This document shows, in pieces, positions 11,589 through 22,151 of a stretch of DNA of 64,000 nucleotides; positions within the stretch are counted from its first letter, which is position 1; the number at the start of each line of letters is the position of its first letter. The position numbers and the translations under genes are program-made. The notes below the pieces were generated by a model. It worked only from the letters and a program-made list of their open reading frames with translations, was not told the origin of the DNA and ran no database searches. Origin of the DNA: Dendrocalamus latiflorus (Eukaryota > Streptophyta > Magnoliopsida > Poales > Poaceae); NCBI GenBank assembly GCA_017311315.1, contig CM029654.1, positions 27,632,778 through 27,696,777 of the forward strand, in the 5' to 3' direction.

Positions 11589-11796
11589 ATTTTTTATTGC
11601 TCTATCACTCCGAAATCGAGGTCTCGCGAAAGGAACAGATCCATAATCAATGAACTTATCAGGCTGCACAAGCTATACTTGGATGGTGCATGATTGCCAT
11701 TCAAGTATTGCTTATGCACCCGACAAGTTCGTTGATTATGGATATCTTTCTTTCGCGAGACCTCGATTCTGGAGTGATAAGAGCAATAAAAAATCA
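11589..11796. repeat. Inverted duplication (potential hairpin) inside the CACTA
   Basis: The left arm, starting ATTTTTTATTGCTCTATCAC near 11589, is the imperfect reverse complement of the right arm ending GAGCAATAAAAAATC near 11795. The arms are about 100 bases each with roughly 85 per cent matching by eye. They meet at a centre near 11693 (ATGGTGCATGATTGCCAT). The content (AATCGAGGTCTCGCGAAAG in the left arm) is in the region where the 3' part of the transposase-type gene should lie. Transcription of either strand would give a long fold-back RNA. Confidence 0.85.
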
Positions 11797-11985
11797 TGGT
11801 GCGCAGTGAAACTGTCCTTCTGACTTTATGACTTGAGCATGTGTTAGGCTTTTGGCCCCTTGCTTGGAGACACCTCCCATTTCAATGTACATCGCGAACG
11901 CCCTACGTGATTCAAAAAAGTTAACCTTAGTCATTTGGAAGGAAAGAAAGAGTATAATATATAAGTATGTATGGAGAAAATGTAT

Positions 11986-14331
11986 TTACTTATTGATTAC
12001 TTGGGTGACAACTATGAAGTTCATTTTATTCTTACTTAGGGAATAAAGGTAATATACCTTGTTCCATTTTGGTACAATTACTATTAAAATCCAATGATAG
12101 TTCTGATTGAAGGGCATAAGTACATAGTCCTTATCGCGGTAACCCAGCAGTGCTGCTGCAATGTACCTCTCGACGACAGATGTATCCTCGTCGATGGTAT
12201 ACCTGGCGACCAAGTGTGGGTCCAAGAAACCAACCGACGATGATTTGGATGATCTAGCTTTAGTTAGCATGTATATATATATACACACACACACACGAAA
12301 GCAACAAATTATATATGACATTTATCGGTATGACATGAACGGAGACTGTGATTGTACACACTTACAGCGTCCAGCATCGAATGAGTGAGACGTCGAGTGC
12401 GTTGCGCGTGAAAAGATCGAATAAATCCTCAAAGGCGACCACGAAGACACACTCTTGAAGATTGTGCTTTAAATCATCCGCCGCGCATTTGACAGTGATA
12501 CTTGAGGTCCGTTCTCCCTCTGGCTTATTGGACTGCTCCATATACCACTTGTGCAATTGCAGGCAACTATATGCTAGGGGTTGGAGGACCTTTTGCTCGA
12601 CCAACGGCTCGCCAAGCACGAATTTGCGGACCAATGGCAAGTATGGGATATCATCATTGGTCTTCTTTGCTTTGCCCTTGCTGCCTCGGGTGTAGGTCGA
12701 CTTTACGGCAGTCGACTGTAAAGGTAGCAGCGGTGCAAGTTGCTTTGGCGAGAAGAGCACCTGTGGAGATACCACCGGTGCAGCTAGCGGTGGTGGAGAC
12801 AAGTCTTGTAGTGGAGATGGCATCAGTGCATGTAGCTCTGGTTCGCACTGCCCTTCTGGTCCTGCCACCGGTGAAGAAGCCTCCAGGGAGATGTCACTTT
12901 TGGGCCACTAGATGAATGTTCCAATGGCCTGCCCTAGAGTCACGATCTCGTCGTTGGGGGGCTTCGGTAGCGGGACGACCTCAAAATTGACATGCACACC
13001 ATCCACATTAACTTTTGCGAAGCCTGGCGCTAAAGCTTGACCGTGCAGCACGGCCCCGATACCAGACGGATATGCCTGGTCCCAAGCAGCGTGCAAGGGA
13101 ATGGAGGCATATTTCACTTGGAGCCTGCACTTCGTAGGCTCCTACATAACGATACAGAATTAGCTACTCGAATAGGTATATCAATGGAGCAAGCATTCGA
13201 GAGATAATAATTATTACCAGGATGTCATCCACAGGAAATCTGGCATCGGTTTGCGTCGGATTGGACGCGCAACTACTCGGACGGTTGTGCGGGCTAGCTA
13301 GCACAGGAGCGGTGGCGGGGGCCTGCTGACTTTCTGTATATTTTCTCACCTCATCTCTGACTACATCAGCCAACTCACCCATTAGCTCCTCTCTAAGAGA
13401 TGCCTTGATCTCTTCTCGTAGCCGTGCGTCACGCTCGGCTTTGTTTCTCTTCCTACGCCGATACATTTCGGAGTCATCTTGAAAACCATGTTTCCAAGGA
13501 ACGTAAAGCCCAAGGCCTCTCGTACGGCCCGGGTGCTCCTTATTTCCCAGGGCCGCGGAGAGCATATCATTCTTCCTTGTTCTCTGGAATGATCCCATGG
13601 TAGATTCAAAACTCAGCTCTTCCTGCAGGGTTTCAAAAGGAGACGTCCCTCGATGTTGTTGTGGATGACCTTGCTCTAATCCAATTTCGAGCGCGCTCAT
13701 CCGGGATATTGGCAAATGGCGGGGCGGTGTCCTGCAGGGCTGCCTGTGCGTTCTCGCTCCTCCACTACGGGATTTTACCCACATACCCAGCTGTGCCAAG
13801 TCTGTGGGGGTGTGTGTTTTTTGCCTGGAGGGCCTTGTGCGCCGCACTTGTACTTTTGAAATATTCGGTCGTCTTCGAAGCCTTGAACTCTTCCCATTGT
13901 TGTTCCAGGAATAGGTATTTATGAAAGGGCGTTTCGTCATTCTCCACGTAGTCCTTGACAAGCTTGCTCTTGAAATTCTTTCATGCTTTGCACGCCCCTA
14001 GCAAGGCTTGTCGTTGCACTGCGTCTTGGTGTTCTTCTGGGATCTCGAACGATGCCAAAATTTCTGTCAGCAGCTCACTTTTCCGAGTCGCAGGCACGTC
14101 CTTCCACGAATTGAATGTGATCTCAATTCGTTCTCGTGCTACTATTCTGATCATGCTTCTCCATGTGCTTACTGCTTTGCGAGGAAGGAGAGGGACCCCA
14201 GATACATCGACCTGTGTGATGGTAAATCGGCCCTCAGGCTTCTTCGATAGCCCTCTTCCTTGGCGTCTTGATTTTGAAGCGGACGCCTCCGGCGATGGTG
14301 TTGAAGAATGCGCGGAAGACATGTTGCTCAA
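11986..14331 (-). pseudogene. CACTA-encoded transposase-24/Ulp1-like gene, decayed
   Basis: From 14331 on the minus strand the frame reads MSNMSSAHSSTPS...LLPRKAVSTWRSMI...FEIPEEHQDAVQ, as in plant En/Spm (Ptta) transposon proteins. A TGA at 13981-13983 interrupts CKA-stop-KNFKSKLVKDYV where Trp is expected, and the same frame continues to PHRLGTAGYVGKIP. After a frameshift near 13770 follow LGNKEHPGRTRGLGLYVPWK and a Lys/Arg/Glu-rich helix. After further breaks comes a Ulp1-type peptidase piece, HWILIVIVPKWNKVYYLYSL (about 12110-12050), with the His of the catalytic set visible. Such C48-like domains are common in proteins of grass CACTA elements. At least one nonsense change and two shifts make it non-functional. 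Confidence 0.8.
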
Positions 14332-15242
14332 TTTGTGGGTCTATAAGATAAGATAAGATGAGGAAGCAAAAAAAGATGGAAGAGAGGAGAGGAGTAGAGG
14401 GGAGGGGGGAAAAGTTGTACTTGCAAAATGCCAAGCTTTAATAAACACTTGGCAACATATACAAGTATACATATATTCAAGTATACATATACATATCTAT
14501 GTTCATTAGCAACATATATATACATATACATATACATATACATAAAACATGTAAACTGGATGCTACCATTGCATATACCCCACCACTCCTCTATAGCTGC
14601 CAAATATTATCCATAGCAACATACTAATGGGCATGGTATTGGTTAGTCGTGTACTAATGGGCGAGTTGCAAAATTAGACACTCAATTAGACACCAAATGT
14701 GGCTACTTTGAGCAACGTCTCTGTGTCCAGTTAATTTTCCTTATGAAAAAAGATTACCTAGGATACTAGTGCAAAGTTTAGTCCTAGGTCTGATGAGAAG
14801 AGATAATAATATCCATCACACCGGCAGGCTACAGCTACAATTCCAGAGAATCCAATGAGAAGATCAGTGCAGCATTGCTAGCACAAACATACATTTTTGC
14901 AGGCTTCATAATGTCAGATTAGCGTTGGAATAGCATCGTTGTTTTCTGTGGTTAAACACACAAATTCTTCAGTTCAGTATGGATTTCAGTTCTGTCACCT
15001 CTTTTTTTTTAGCAAATAGTTCTCTCACCTCTCAAGTTAAGCAAACCAATCCTGCACAGCAAGAGGTTTCTCCCAGATCTATAAAATGCAAAATAAAGTT
15101 TGCAAAAGACACCATAGCAACATAACCACATGAAGAAACTAAGCAAGATACATGGATGAAGAGGGGATAGGAGGAAGTGAAGCTTGACGGACCGGTGCAT
15201 GTTCGGGTGCGGAGCTTGGTGTTGGCGTACTCAAGGACGACG

Positions 15243-15380
15243 CAGGGAGGCGGCGGCGACGGCTCGGCAGACGGGCCTGAGGGAGGCGGCGGCGACGGCT
15301 CGGCGGACGGGCCTAAGGGAGGCGGCGGCGACGGCTCGACGGACGGGCCCGAGGGAGGCAGTGGTGGCGGCGACAGAGGT
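15243..15380. repeat. 36-bp GC-rich minisatellite, about 4 units
   Basis: Units of GGGAGGCGGCGGCGACGGCT plus CGGCAGACGGGCCTGA repeat three times almost exactly, followed by a shorter diverged unit. The Gly/Asp-rich and Ala/Arg-rich frames across it are artefacts of the repeat. Confidence 0.9.
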
Positions 15381-15458
15381 CCGAGGAGACAGATCGGGAT
15401 TTAGAACTACAATAACGGCAGAATACACGGAAAACCCTAGCCAGTGGGTATATATAGG

Positions 15459-16972
15459 TAGGGGGTGGAAAACGGTAACGGATAATTCGTTTTATCCGGT
15501 ATTCGTATCCGAGAAAACATAAATGTGGTAAGAAAAAATCCGTATTCGAAAATATTCGTATTCGTATTCGAGAATATTCGTATCCGTATTTGAGAGTATT
15601 CATATTCGCATTCGTATTCGAGAATATTCGTATCCGTATTCGTATTCGAGACTATTCGATTCGTATTCGATCCGTTTCTAGAACATATGAAAAATTCGTA
15701 CAAATTTTGTGATTCAAAATTTGAATTTAGGCGATTTAAAACTGGTAACAGGTCAAAAACCGGTGAAAAATCGGTAAAACCGCTAGGAATCCGTTTTATC
15801 CGATATTCGTATCCGAGAAAATCCGTATTCGAAAATATCCGTATTCGTATTCGAGAATATCCGTATCCGTATTTGAGAATATTCGAATTCGTATCCGTAT
15901 TCGTTTGAAAAATATGGATTCGTATTCGTATTTGAGACTATTCGACCGTATCCGATCCGTTTCCACTAGGGGTGGCAACGGGCACATTTTTCGCGGGTAG
16001 AGGGTTTAGAAACCCGCACCCGCCAGCTCAAATCTACACCCGCGCCCGCACCCATTACCCTCGACGGGTACAGATGTGCACCCGCACCCGCCACCCGCGG
16101 GCACAGCATACCCGCGGGCACAACCCGCCAGACATCAAAATAGCTAACTACTCAGTAGGAACAAGGAAACATGCATCAACAATTATACATCTGACCATAC
16201 ATACATCTGCAGATCTAATGGACATAAGTACATAACTCTACAAATCAGCAGTAGGGAGGAAGGAGATGGAAGAAAAATCAATACCTTTGACTGGCGGCGG
16301 CGCAGAGACCGACAGCGACACGGACGGGGGAGCGGTGGTGTGGACGGGCGGAGCTAGGAGGCACGGATGTGTAGACGGGCGCCGGGCGGGGGCACGGACG
16401 AGCGGTGGCGCCGACGGGCGGGGGGCGCGGTCGTGCGGCCTCGTTGTGGCGCAGACGTGCGGCCCGGGATCCCGGCGTCGTGTGAACAGGAGGGGGCACC
16501 GTCGGGCGGGGGCGGGGCGCGCCTGGCACGGATGGGCGGTGATGCGGTCTTGCGGGGGCGGGGGAGCCGTCGTGCGGCCCCGGCGTCGCGTGGACGGGCG
16601 GTGCGCGGTGGATCGGTGATTCGGTGGTGGGCGGAGGTCTGTGGACTGGCGCACTGGCGGCTGTGGTGAGGGAGAGGGAGGCCGGTAGGTGGGAGCCGGG
16701 AGGGGAATAAAATTGCAAAAGGCGAAGCCCTAATTTTGGTTGCACTGTTGCACGGGGGACCCACATGTCAGGGCTTTGGAGCGGGTACGCGGGTGTAGCG
16801 GGCACGGGTACGAGATTTTTGTACCCGTCAGATATTACCCATTGGGTTCAACTATAAACCCTCACCCACACCCATGGGCACATCTTGAAACCCATATCCT
16901 CGCCCTAGCGGGTTTTTACCCGCGGGCACGCGGGTAATTTGTGCCCATTGCCATCCCTAGTTTCCACCCCTA
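15459..16972. mobile_element. hAT-type element (outer) inside the CACTA
   Basis: It begins TAGGGGGTGGAAAACGG and ends CCGTTTCCACCCCTA once the inner element is removed. The 8-bp duplication TATATAGG flanks it exactly (15451-15458, 16973-16980). Its left half is made of ATTCGTATCCGTATTCGAGA-like repeats, which give the element a strong internal periodicity. There is no transposase. It is split by a second hAT at 15967. Confidence 0.9.
15967..16959. mobile_element. hAT-type element (inner), nested in the outer hAT
   Basis: The termini are TAGGGGTGGCAACGGGCAC at 15967 and GTGCCCATTGCCATCCCTA ending at 16959, with an exact 8-bp duplication GTTTCCAC (15959-15966, 16960-16967). Next to both ends lie ACCCGC/GCGGGT-rich subterminal stretches. 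The middle (16260-16690) is a GC-rich block with several long but compositionally biased frames and no recognisable protein. It is non-autonomous and the youngest layer of the CACTA nest. Confidence 0.92.
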
Positions 16973-17196
16973 TATATAGGGAGGCTTATCACAGATAGTT
17001 TTTAATACAGACCGTCTGTGATACTTCAGTATCACAGACGGTTCATAGGTAAGAACCGTCTCTGATACTCGTTTTCTCCGACGCCGCCAACACAGACGGT
17101 GTCCAAATTAAAACCGTTTGTGTTAGTGTTGGTCACAAATGGTTTTGTCAAACTGTTTGTGATTGGCCGTCTAGTATTAGGCTTTCTGTAGTAGTG

Positions 17197-18449
17197 GTTG
17201 TACAAGTTCTAGAAGCATTGGACTCCATCTTATATTTGATGATGACAGGGACTGGCCCAGTTGACGGGCTGAAAGAAGTAAAAGTTGCTGACTTGCTGTC
17301 CCCAGGAGCGATTCAAAGACCGTACACATATGCATCCTAACCATCATACAAACCTACGTCTGATCTGTTATACTAGCATCATAGGCGCGGCGACACGCCG
17401 CGCCAGCAAACGTATGTACCGAAGTAAAAGAAGCGATGATCCGCGAGGAGTTTTTTTGAAAAAACCGAGGGCATATGCGTATTTTCGAAAAAACTAAAGG
17501 ACTTTTTCGGAAAAAATCGAGGACCCGTATGTAACGAAACGAGGACCCGTACGCAATTTAGAAAACTGCGGGGCGCAATCCTGTAAATTGGAGGGGTGTT
17601 TTCAGAAAAAAAACGTAAAAAAACCGCCAGGGACCTTTTCGCGAGGAAAAAGGATCTCTTTGCGAGGAAAAAAGACCTCTACGTAATTTCCGGAAAATAC
17701 GAGGAAAACACCTCCCCGGCCGTACCAACATTCCCGCGCCACGCGCCGGCCGGGGCGCGGGCGCGGGCGACGTGGCGGGGGCGTCTGGCCGGGAATCCCC
17801 CCTGCTATAAGAAGGGGATTATTCTGAGATGGAACAGTTTCTCTTCAGATTTTACAATGTTTCATAGTTGCAGATTTGCAGTCTTCTCACAGTTTAATAA
17901 TTGTCATTGGCTCATTGCTTCAGGGTCAGGGATTAGAACTTCGCGTGCTAAATTGAAACCTTGAACCCAGGTGATCTTTTCAGGCCAGAAACCTTACAAG
18001 TTACTACATTGATCTGATTTGGTGCCGACTACCAAACCATCAAGCATCTACACCAATCTATCATGGTTGAACAATGTCAATTTACAAGGTTATCTGTCAT
18101 ATCTCAAATTAAATTATCTGTAGATGTTCATATTTTATGAATTGGGATTCATGAACAATGTCAATTATGTAGTCTATAACTGAAGGTAGCGACTAAGGGA
18201 GGCAAGGAATAATGGAATTAGAATATATAGCATTCACCAAGGTAATATCAGTTTCTCGCTCTTTCTAGCTTGTCTACATTTTTAAAAATTTTAAATGCAT
18301 ATGTACTTGCCGTATCGCCGTTGTTAAGGATATAAGGGTTTTTTTTTGTAAAATATCATATCGCGGAACCCATATTCGTATCGCATATCGGGGCATCCTA
18401 GCTAACGAGGGAATGAAGACCAACTAGTTTGTTTTCTTGCACATGTAAG
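17197..18449. other. Intergenic DNA between CACTA and copia elements
   Basis: 17450-17690 holds repeated poly-A/GC motifs (GAGGACCCGTATGTAA- and GCGAGGAAAAA-like, each seen two to three times) common in grass intergenic DNA. A very GC-rich stretch (17715-17800) precedes TGCTATAAGAAGGGG near 17810, which could be a TATA element. No recognisable coding exon follows. A short frame 17242-17330 (VDGLKEVKVADLLSPG) is not recognised. Confidence 0.3.
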
Positions 18450-18902
18450 TGTTGGAATTAATCTTTTTTTATTTAGTCATATCTGAGTCTGTAACAGCGT
18501 TTGAATCGAGTCCGTGTACGAGTTTGTAGTAGAAGTCGAGTTGTGTTGTTAAGTCTATTTATGAGTTCTGTAACTAGCCTTTATAAGGCGCAGTCTAGTT
18601 GTGTAACCAGAGACAAACGAATGAGAAGCGATCAGTTGTGATCGAGAGCAATCGGTTGTGATCAAAAGCTAAGAGGGAGAGAAGTAAAGACAAAAGCGGA
18701 GTGCTTTGCTCCCAGGAGAAGCAATTGTATTCACGTATTGTGTTTTGAGTTGTTGCTGTCATACTCGAAGAAGCTAGGACCAAAGGACACTCGAGTACTC
18801 GAAGAGGTGGCAGATTCGTGGTTGTAAATTGGAGTTGAGTATTGTCGAAGGCACTACGTGGTCGAAGGCACTGTGTGGTCGAAATATCCGAGTGCTATCG
18901 GT
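18450..18902 (+). repeat. 5' LTR of the copia element, truncated
   Basis: It matches the first part of the 3' LTR (TGTTGGAATTAATCTT..., the TATAAGGCGCAGTCTAGTTG stretch with the TATAAGG box, and the GTGGTCGAAGGCACTA repeats), then breaks off after GAGTGCTATCGGT near 18902. The remaining about 370 bases of the LTR are absent, apart from the inverted piece that follows. Confidence 0.88.
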
Positions 18903-19015
18903 GGGAACCACAAGGTCTCAGGTGTGCTGAAGCTCTGATACCACTGTTGGGTTTTGACCACTCGAAACTTCGATCTTAGTAGTCGTAACTCGCTTACAAC
19001 TGCTCAGTATTATGG
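18903..19015 (-). other. Inverted segment: LTR end plus primer-binding site
   Basis: Read on the minus strand this segment gives ACTGAGCAGTTGTAAGCGAG ... GGTCAAAACCCAACA, the terminal bases of the LTR, then GTGGTATCAGAGC, the tRNA-iMet primer-binding site, and about 30 bases of leader. The LTR/PBS junction is therefore present but in reversed orientation relative to the element. It replaces the end of the 5' LTR and the N-terminal gag codons. Confidence 0.85.
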
Positions 19016-19017
19016 AT

Positions 19018-20345
19018 GCACAAGGAGTTTGGGATGCAGTAGAACCTGCGGTCGGAGTGGCTATAGACGAGAAGAAGAACAAAGCAGCACATGCGTTCAT
19101 CTTCCAAGCCATCCCGGAAGACGTATTTCTACAGATCACAAAGAAGAAATTGGCAAAGGAGGTGTGGGATGGACTGAAGACTCGATATCTAGGTGCTGAC
19201 CGTGTGAAGAAGGACCGACTGCAAACACTAAAGAGAAAATTTGACTCGATTCACATGAAGGAAGGATAGACGATTGACGAGTTCGCTGAGAAATTGAGTG
19301 CTATGGTAGCCAAGTATAGTGGCCCTCGGCGCTACCTTGGAGGACGTCGCATTAGTCAACAAGCTTCTTGACTCAGTGCCTGATAAGTTTCTACAATTGG
19401 TGGCATCAATTGAGCAGTATTCAGATCTTGAAGTGATGCAATTTGAGGAAGCAATAGGACGGTTAAAAGCATATGAAGAACTACTCAATTGATGAACTAA
19501 TAACAATGCAGATGGGCAACTCATGTTCTCCCAAACCGAATGGGAAGAAAGGAACTCGAAGACAGAGAAAGGAGGGCGTCACAAGAGATGGCGCGAGCGA
19601 GGCGGCTAGAGTGGTCGAGGCGGCAGAGGTGGCCGTGGAGACAACGCTGGGCAAGGTGGTGGTGACAAATTCTATGACAAGTCACATGTGAAATGCTTTG
19701 AATGTGGCAAATACGGGCACTACATGTTAGTGCTGCAGCCACATAAAGTGTTTCAACTGCGAGAAGTACGGGGACTATGCTTCGGATTTCCCAAGCAAGA
19801 AGAAGGATGAGGAGGTGAACCTCACCCGTGTTGAGGAGAATGTTGAACTGGCACTACTTCTTTCATTATGTGTTGAAGAGACACCAGGCATGGTGATGTT
19901 GAATGAGAAGAACATAGTTCCTAAACTACACATGGAGGAAGGCAGCGACGATCGCACTGATTGGTGGTACATGGACAATGAGCCTGCAATCACATGACGT
20001 GAAAATCACTTCATGTTCCATGAGCTCAATGAGAAGATTTTGGGCAAAGCTAAGTTTGGCGATGACTCCACAGTGGATATAAAAGGCAAAGGATCAATGT
20101 TGTTGCAATGCAAAAATGACGATTAGAAGTTGGTGTCTGAAGTTTACTTTATACCAATATTGTGCAACAACATACTCAGTCTTGGATAAATGATAGAAGA
20201 AGGGTGCAGGGTGGTGCTCAGGATGAGTTCTTGCATGTCTACGACAAGAACGATGATATCTTAATGAAGATGAAAAGATCGCATAATCGATTGTACAAAA
20301 TTTCTTTGAACACTTGTAAATCGGTTTGTCTCAATAGTAGCCTAG
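19018..20345 (+). pseudogene. copia gag and pre-integrase coding remains
   Basis: MDAQGVWDAVEP...KKNKAAHAFIFQAIPEDVFLQI...TRYLGADRVKKDRLQTLKRKF is the UBN2-type gag of plant copia elements. TAG at 19267 interrupts it in frame. Later come two zinc-knuckle remnants (KCFECGKYGHY and CFNCEKYGDYASDF), then WWYMDN at the protease-like site (relatives have DTGAS after it; here PAIT and a TGA follow). The pre-integrase stretch LCNNILSLG...DEFLHVYDKNDDILMK...LYKISLNTCKSVCLNSSLEE follows in shifting frames. It ends near 20345, just where the next motif of the integrase zinc domain would begin. There are several stops and shifts, so it is not functional. Confidence 0.85.
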
Positions 20346-21320
20346 AGGAGCTAGGCAATGAACTCGACGCATGCGGATCCTAGGGAGGACATACAACCGG
20401 CACAGAGGAGTGTAGTGGCTTGGGTGAGCGAGACATGTATACATGTATACATGCAGGCAGCGTGGTCGCGCACACTGCAGGTGGCAGCCCAGATGGTCGG
20501 GAGCCGTCCCCTCGGCATGCAGATGCACAAGTTCTAAGAGGAGGCTTGGAGTGCAGGTTGGTACATTTTTCTATGGTTTGTGGAAGGACTGTGGTCATCG
20601 TTGGAAATAGGACGCATAAGGGCAGGAGTTAGATGCGGTGTAGCCTCAGTTGAGATGTACGTAGGAAAGCAGGCATATTTGGTATAAGAGAGAGGAGCAG
20701 GAGGTTCACGTAATGAAGAAGTCAAGGCAGTTGTGGCCAGCCCAGACAAGCGTACAAGGAAGGACAAGATCGGTCCAGGTGCAAAGTATGGCAAGTGTTG
20801 GTTTGTGTGTGGCTCGGGATGGAGCAAGTATGGGCAGTTGGGCGGTGACTGTCTAGGAGGGAATGACGCACGGGAGGTAAAAAGGAAGAAGCAGAAGCTA
20901 GCAGCACGGGAGGTCAAGGTGGACCGCATGCATAGGTAGGCATGAGACGCAGGTGCTCTACGGGTCATGGCGGGCAGATGGCTCAGGACACGTGCAATAG
21001 ATTGTAGCAGAGTGCAGCAGCAACAGAGGCCGAAGCGGTGGTCGGAAGTGGTCTCACGCAAAGGAAGAGGTCTAAGAGGAGCATGTGGTGCCAGCAAGGA
21101 AGAATAGATAGGTGTGGATGCCAGTGCAGCAGCAGGGAAAGATGAAGGGCGTAGAGTGGTAGGCAGAGCATCAGGTGCACGAACTCGATGAGAGCCCCAG
21201 ACGTGGAAGCACAACAAAGAGCGTTTGAGCAGGAGGTGTTAAACGAGTTGGGACACAAGAGCGGGAGCAAGAGAGAAGATTGGTGTGATCAAGGTGGAGA
21301 AACAAGATTAAGGAGGTGAA
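20346..21320. other. Internal region of unknown origin in the copia element
   Basis: About 975 bases lie between the pre-integrase break and the polypurine tract. They do not resemble pol. They include the palindromic ACATGTATACATGTATACAT near 20433. A 227-codon minus-strand frame (20534-21217) is rich in Pro, Ser and Leu and has no domain I recognise. It could be a captured host sequence or the divergent leader of a non-autonomous family. Confidence 0.5.
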
Positions 21321-22151
21321 TGTTGGAATTAATCTTATTTTTATTTAGTTGTATCCGAGTCTATAACAACGTTTGAGTCGAGTCCGTATACGAGTCCATA
21401 GTAGAAGTCGAGTCATGTTGTTGAGTCCGTTTATGAGTCCTGTAACTAGCCTTTATAAGGCGCAGTCTAGTTGTATAATCAGAGACAAGCAAAGGAGAAG
21501 CGATCGGTTGTGATCGAGGGCGATCGGTTGTGATCGGAAGCTGAGAGGGAGAGAAATAAAGAGAAAAGTGGAGTGCTTTGCTCCAAGAAAAAGCAATTGT
21601 GTTCACGTATTGCATTTCGAGTTATTGCTATCATACTTGAAGACACTAGGACCAAAGGAGACTCGAGCACTCAAAGAGGCAGCAGATTGGTCGTGGTCAT
21701 AAGTTAGAGTTGAGTGTGGTCGAAGGCACTACATGGTTGAAGGCACTACATAATCGAAGGCACTATGTGGTCGAAACATCCGAGTGCTATCGGTTGAAAG
21801 CTTCGGCGGTGGAGTGGTCGAAAGCTTCCGAGCGCAGAGCAGTCGAAGACTTCCGATGGCGGAGCGGTCGAACAGTCAGAGCAAAGAAATCGAAGCTTAC
21901 GAGTATGAAGCGTTCAAAGTTTACGAGCGGAGGTGTTTGTGGTCGAAGTTGAGCGTGGTCGTTAGGAGTGCAAAGTGGTCACAAACAACACAACTTGGTC
22001 GTATCCATTAGAAATCAAGTGGTCTAGCATTGAGTGGTCTTAATATTGAGTGGTCATAGCTATATCTTAGAGTGGTCATAACTAGTACTGAGCAGTTATA
22101 AACAAGTTACAACTATTGAGATCAAAGTTTCGAGTGGTCAAAACACAACAG
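21321..22151 (+). repeat. 3' LTR of the copia element (831 bp)
   Basis: It starts TGTTGG and ends CAACA, giving short terminal inverted repeats. A TATAAGG box lies near 21454. The U3/R part is followed by many GTGGTCGAAGGCACTA- and GTGGTCATA-type units (21715-22085). This tandem structure is shared, in looser form, with 900-1210 and 57640-59340. Confidence 0.9.

Larger units (their letters stand above)
11023..17196 (-). mobile_element. CACTA (En/Spm) element with nested insertions
   Basis: The ends are CACTACTACAGAAAAGG at 11023 and CTTTCTGTAGTAGTG ending at 17196, flanked by a 3-bp duplication GTT (11020-11022, 17197-17199). Subterminal regions carry repeated TCACAGACGGTT and its complement AACCGTCTGTGA (11040-11320 and 16985-17160), paired in direct and inverted orientation. 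The interior holds a decayed minus-strand transposase-type gene (11986-14331), an inverted duplication (11589-11796) and nested hATs (15459-16972). It cannot be autonomous in this state but could be mobilised in trans. Confidence 0.93.
18450..22151 (+). mobile_element. Ty1/copia element, internally deleted, with both LTRs
   Basis: LTR starts TGTTGGAATTAATC are found at 18450 and 21321, and the last LTR ends ...GGTCAAAACACAACA at 22151. An exact 5-bp duplication GTAAG lies at 18445-18449 and 22152-22156, so the element inserted as a unit. A purine-rich tract (AAGGAGGTGAA, about 21310-21320) precedes the second LTR as polypurine tract. The interior has gag and the pre-integrase region only; integrase, reverse transcriptase and RNase H are missing. 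It is a non-autonomous 3.7-kb element with a rearranged left end. Confidence 0.93.

Noticed and set aside
16238..16805. Several overlapping 100-175 codon frames on both strands
   Set aside because: They lie in a GC-rich block inside a hAT; composition alone keeps the frames open.
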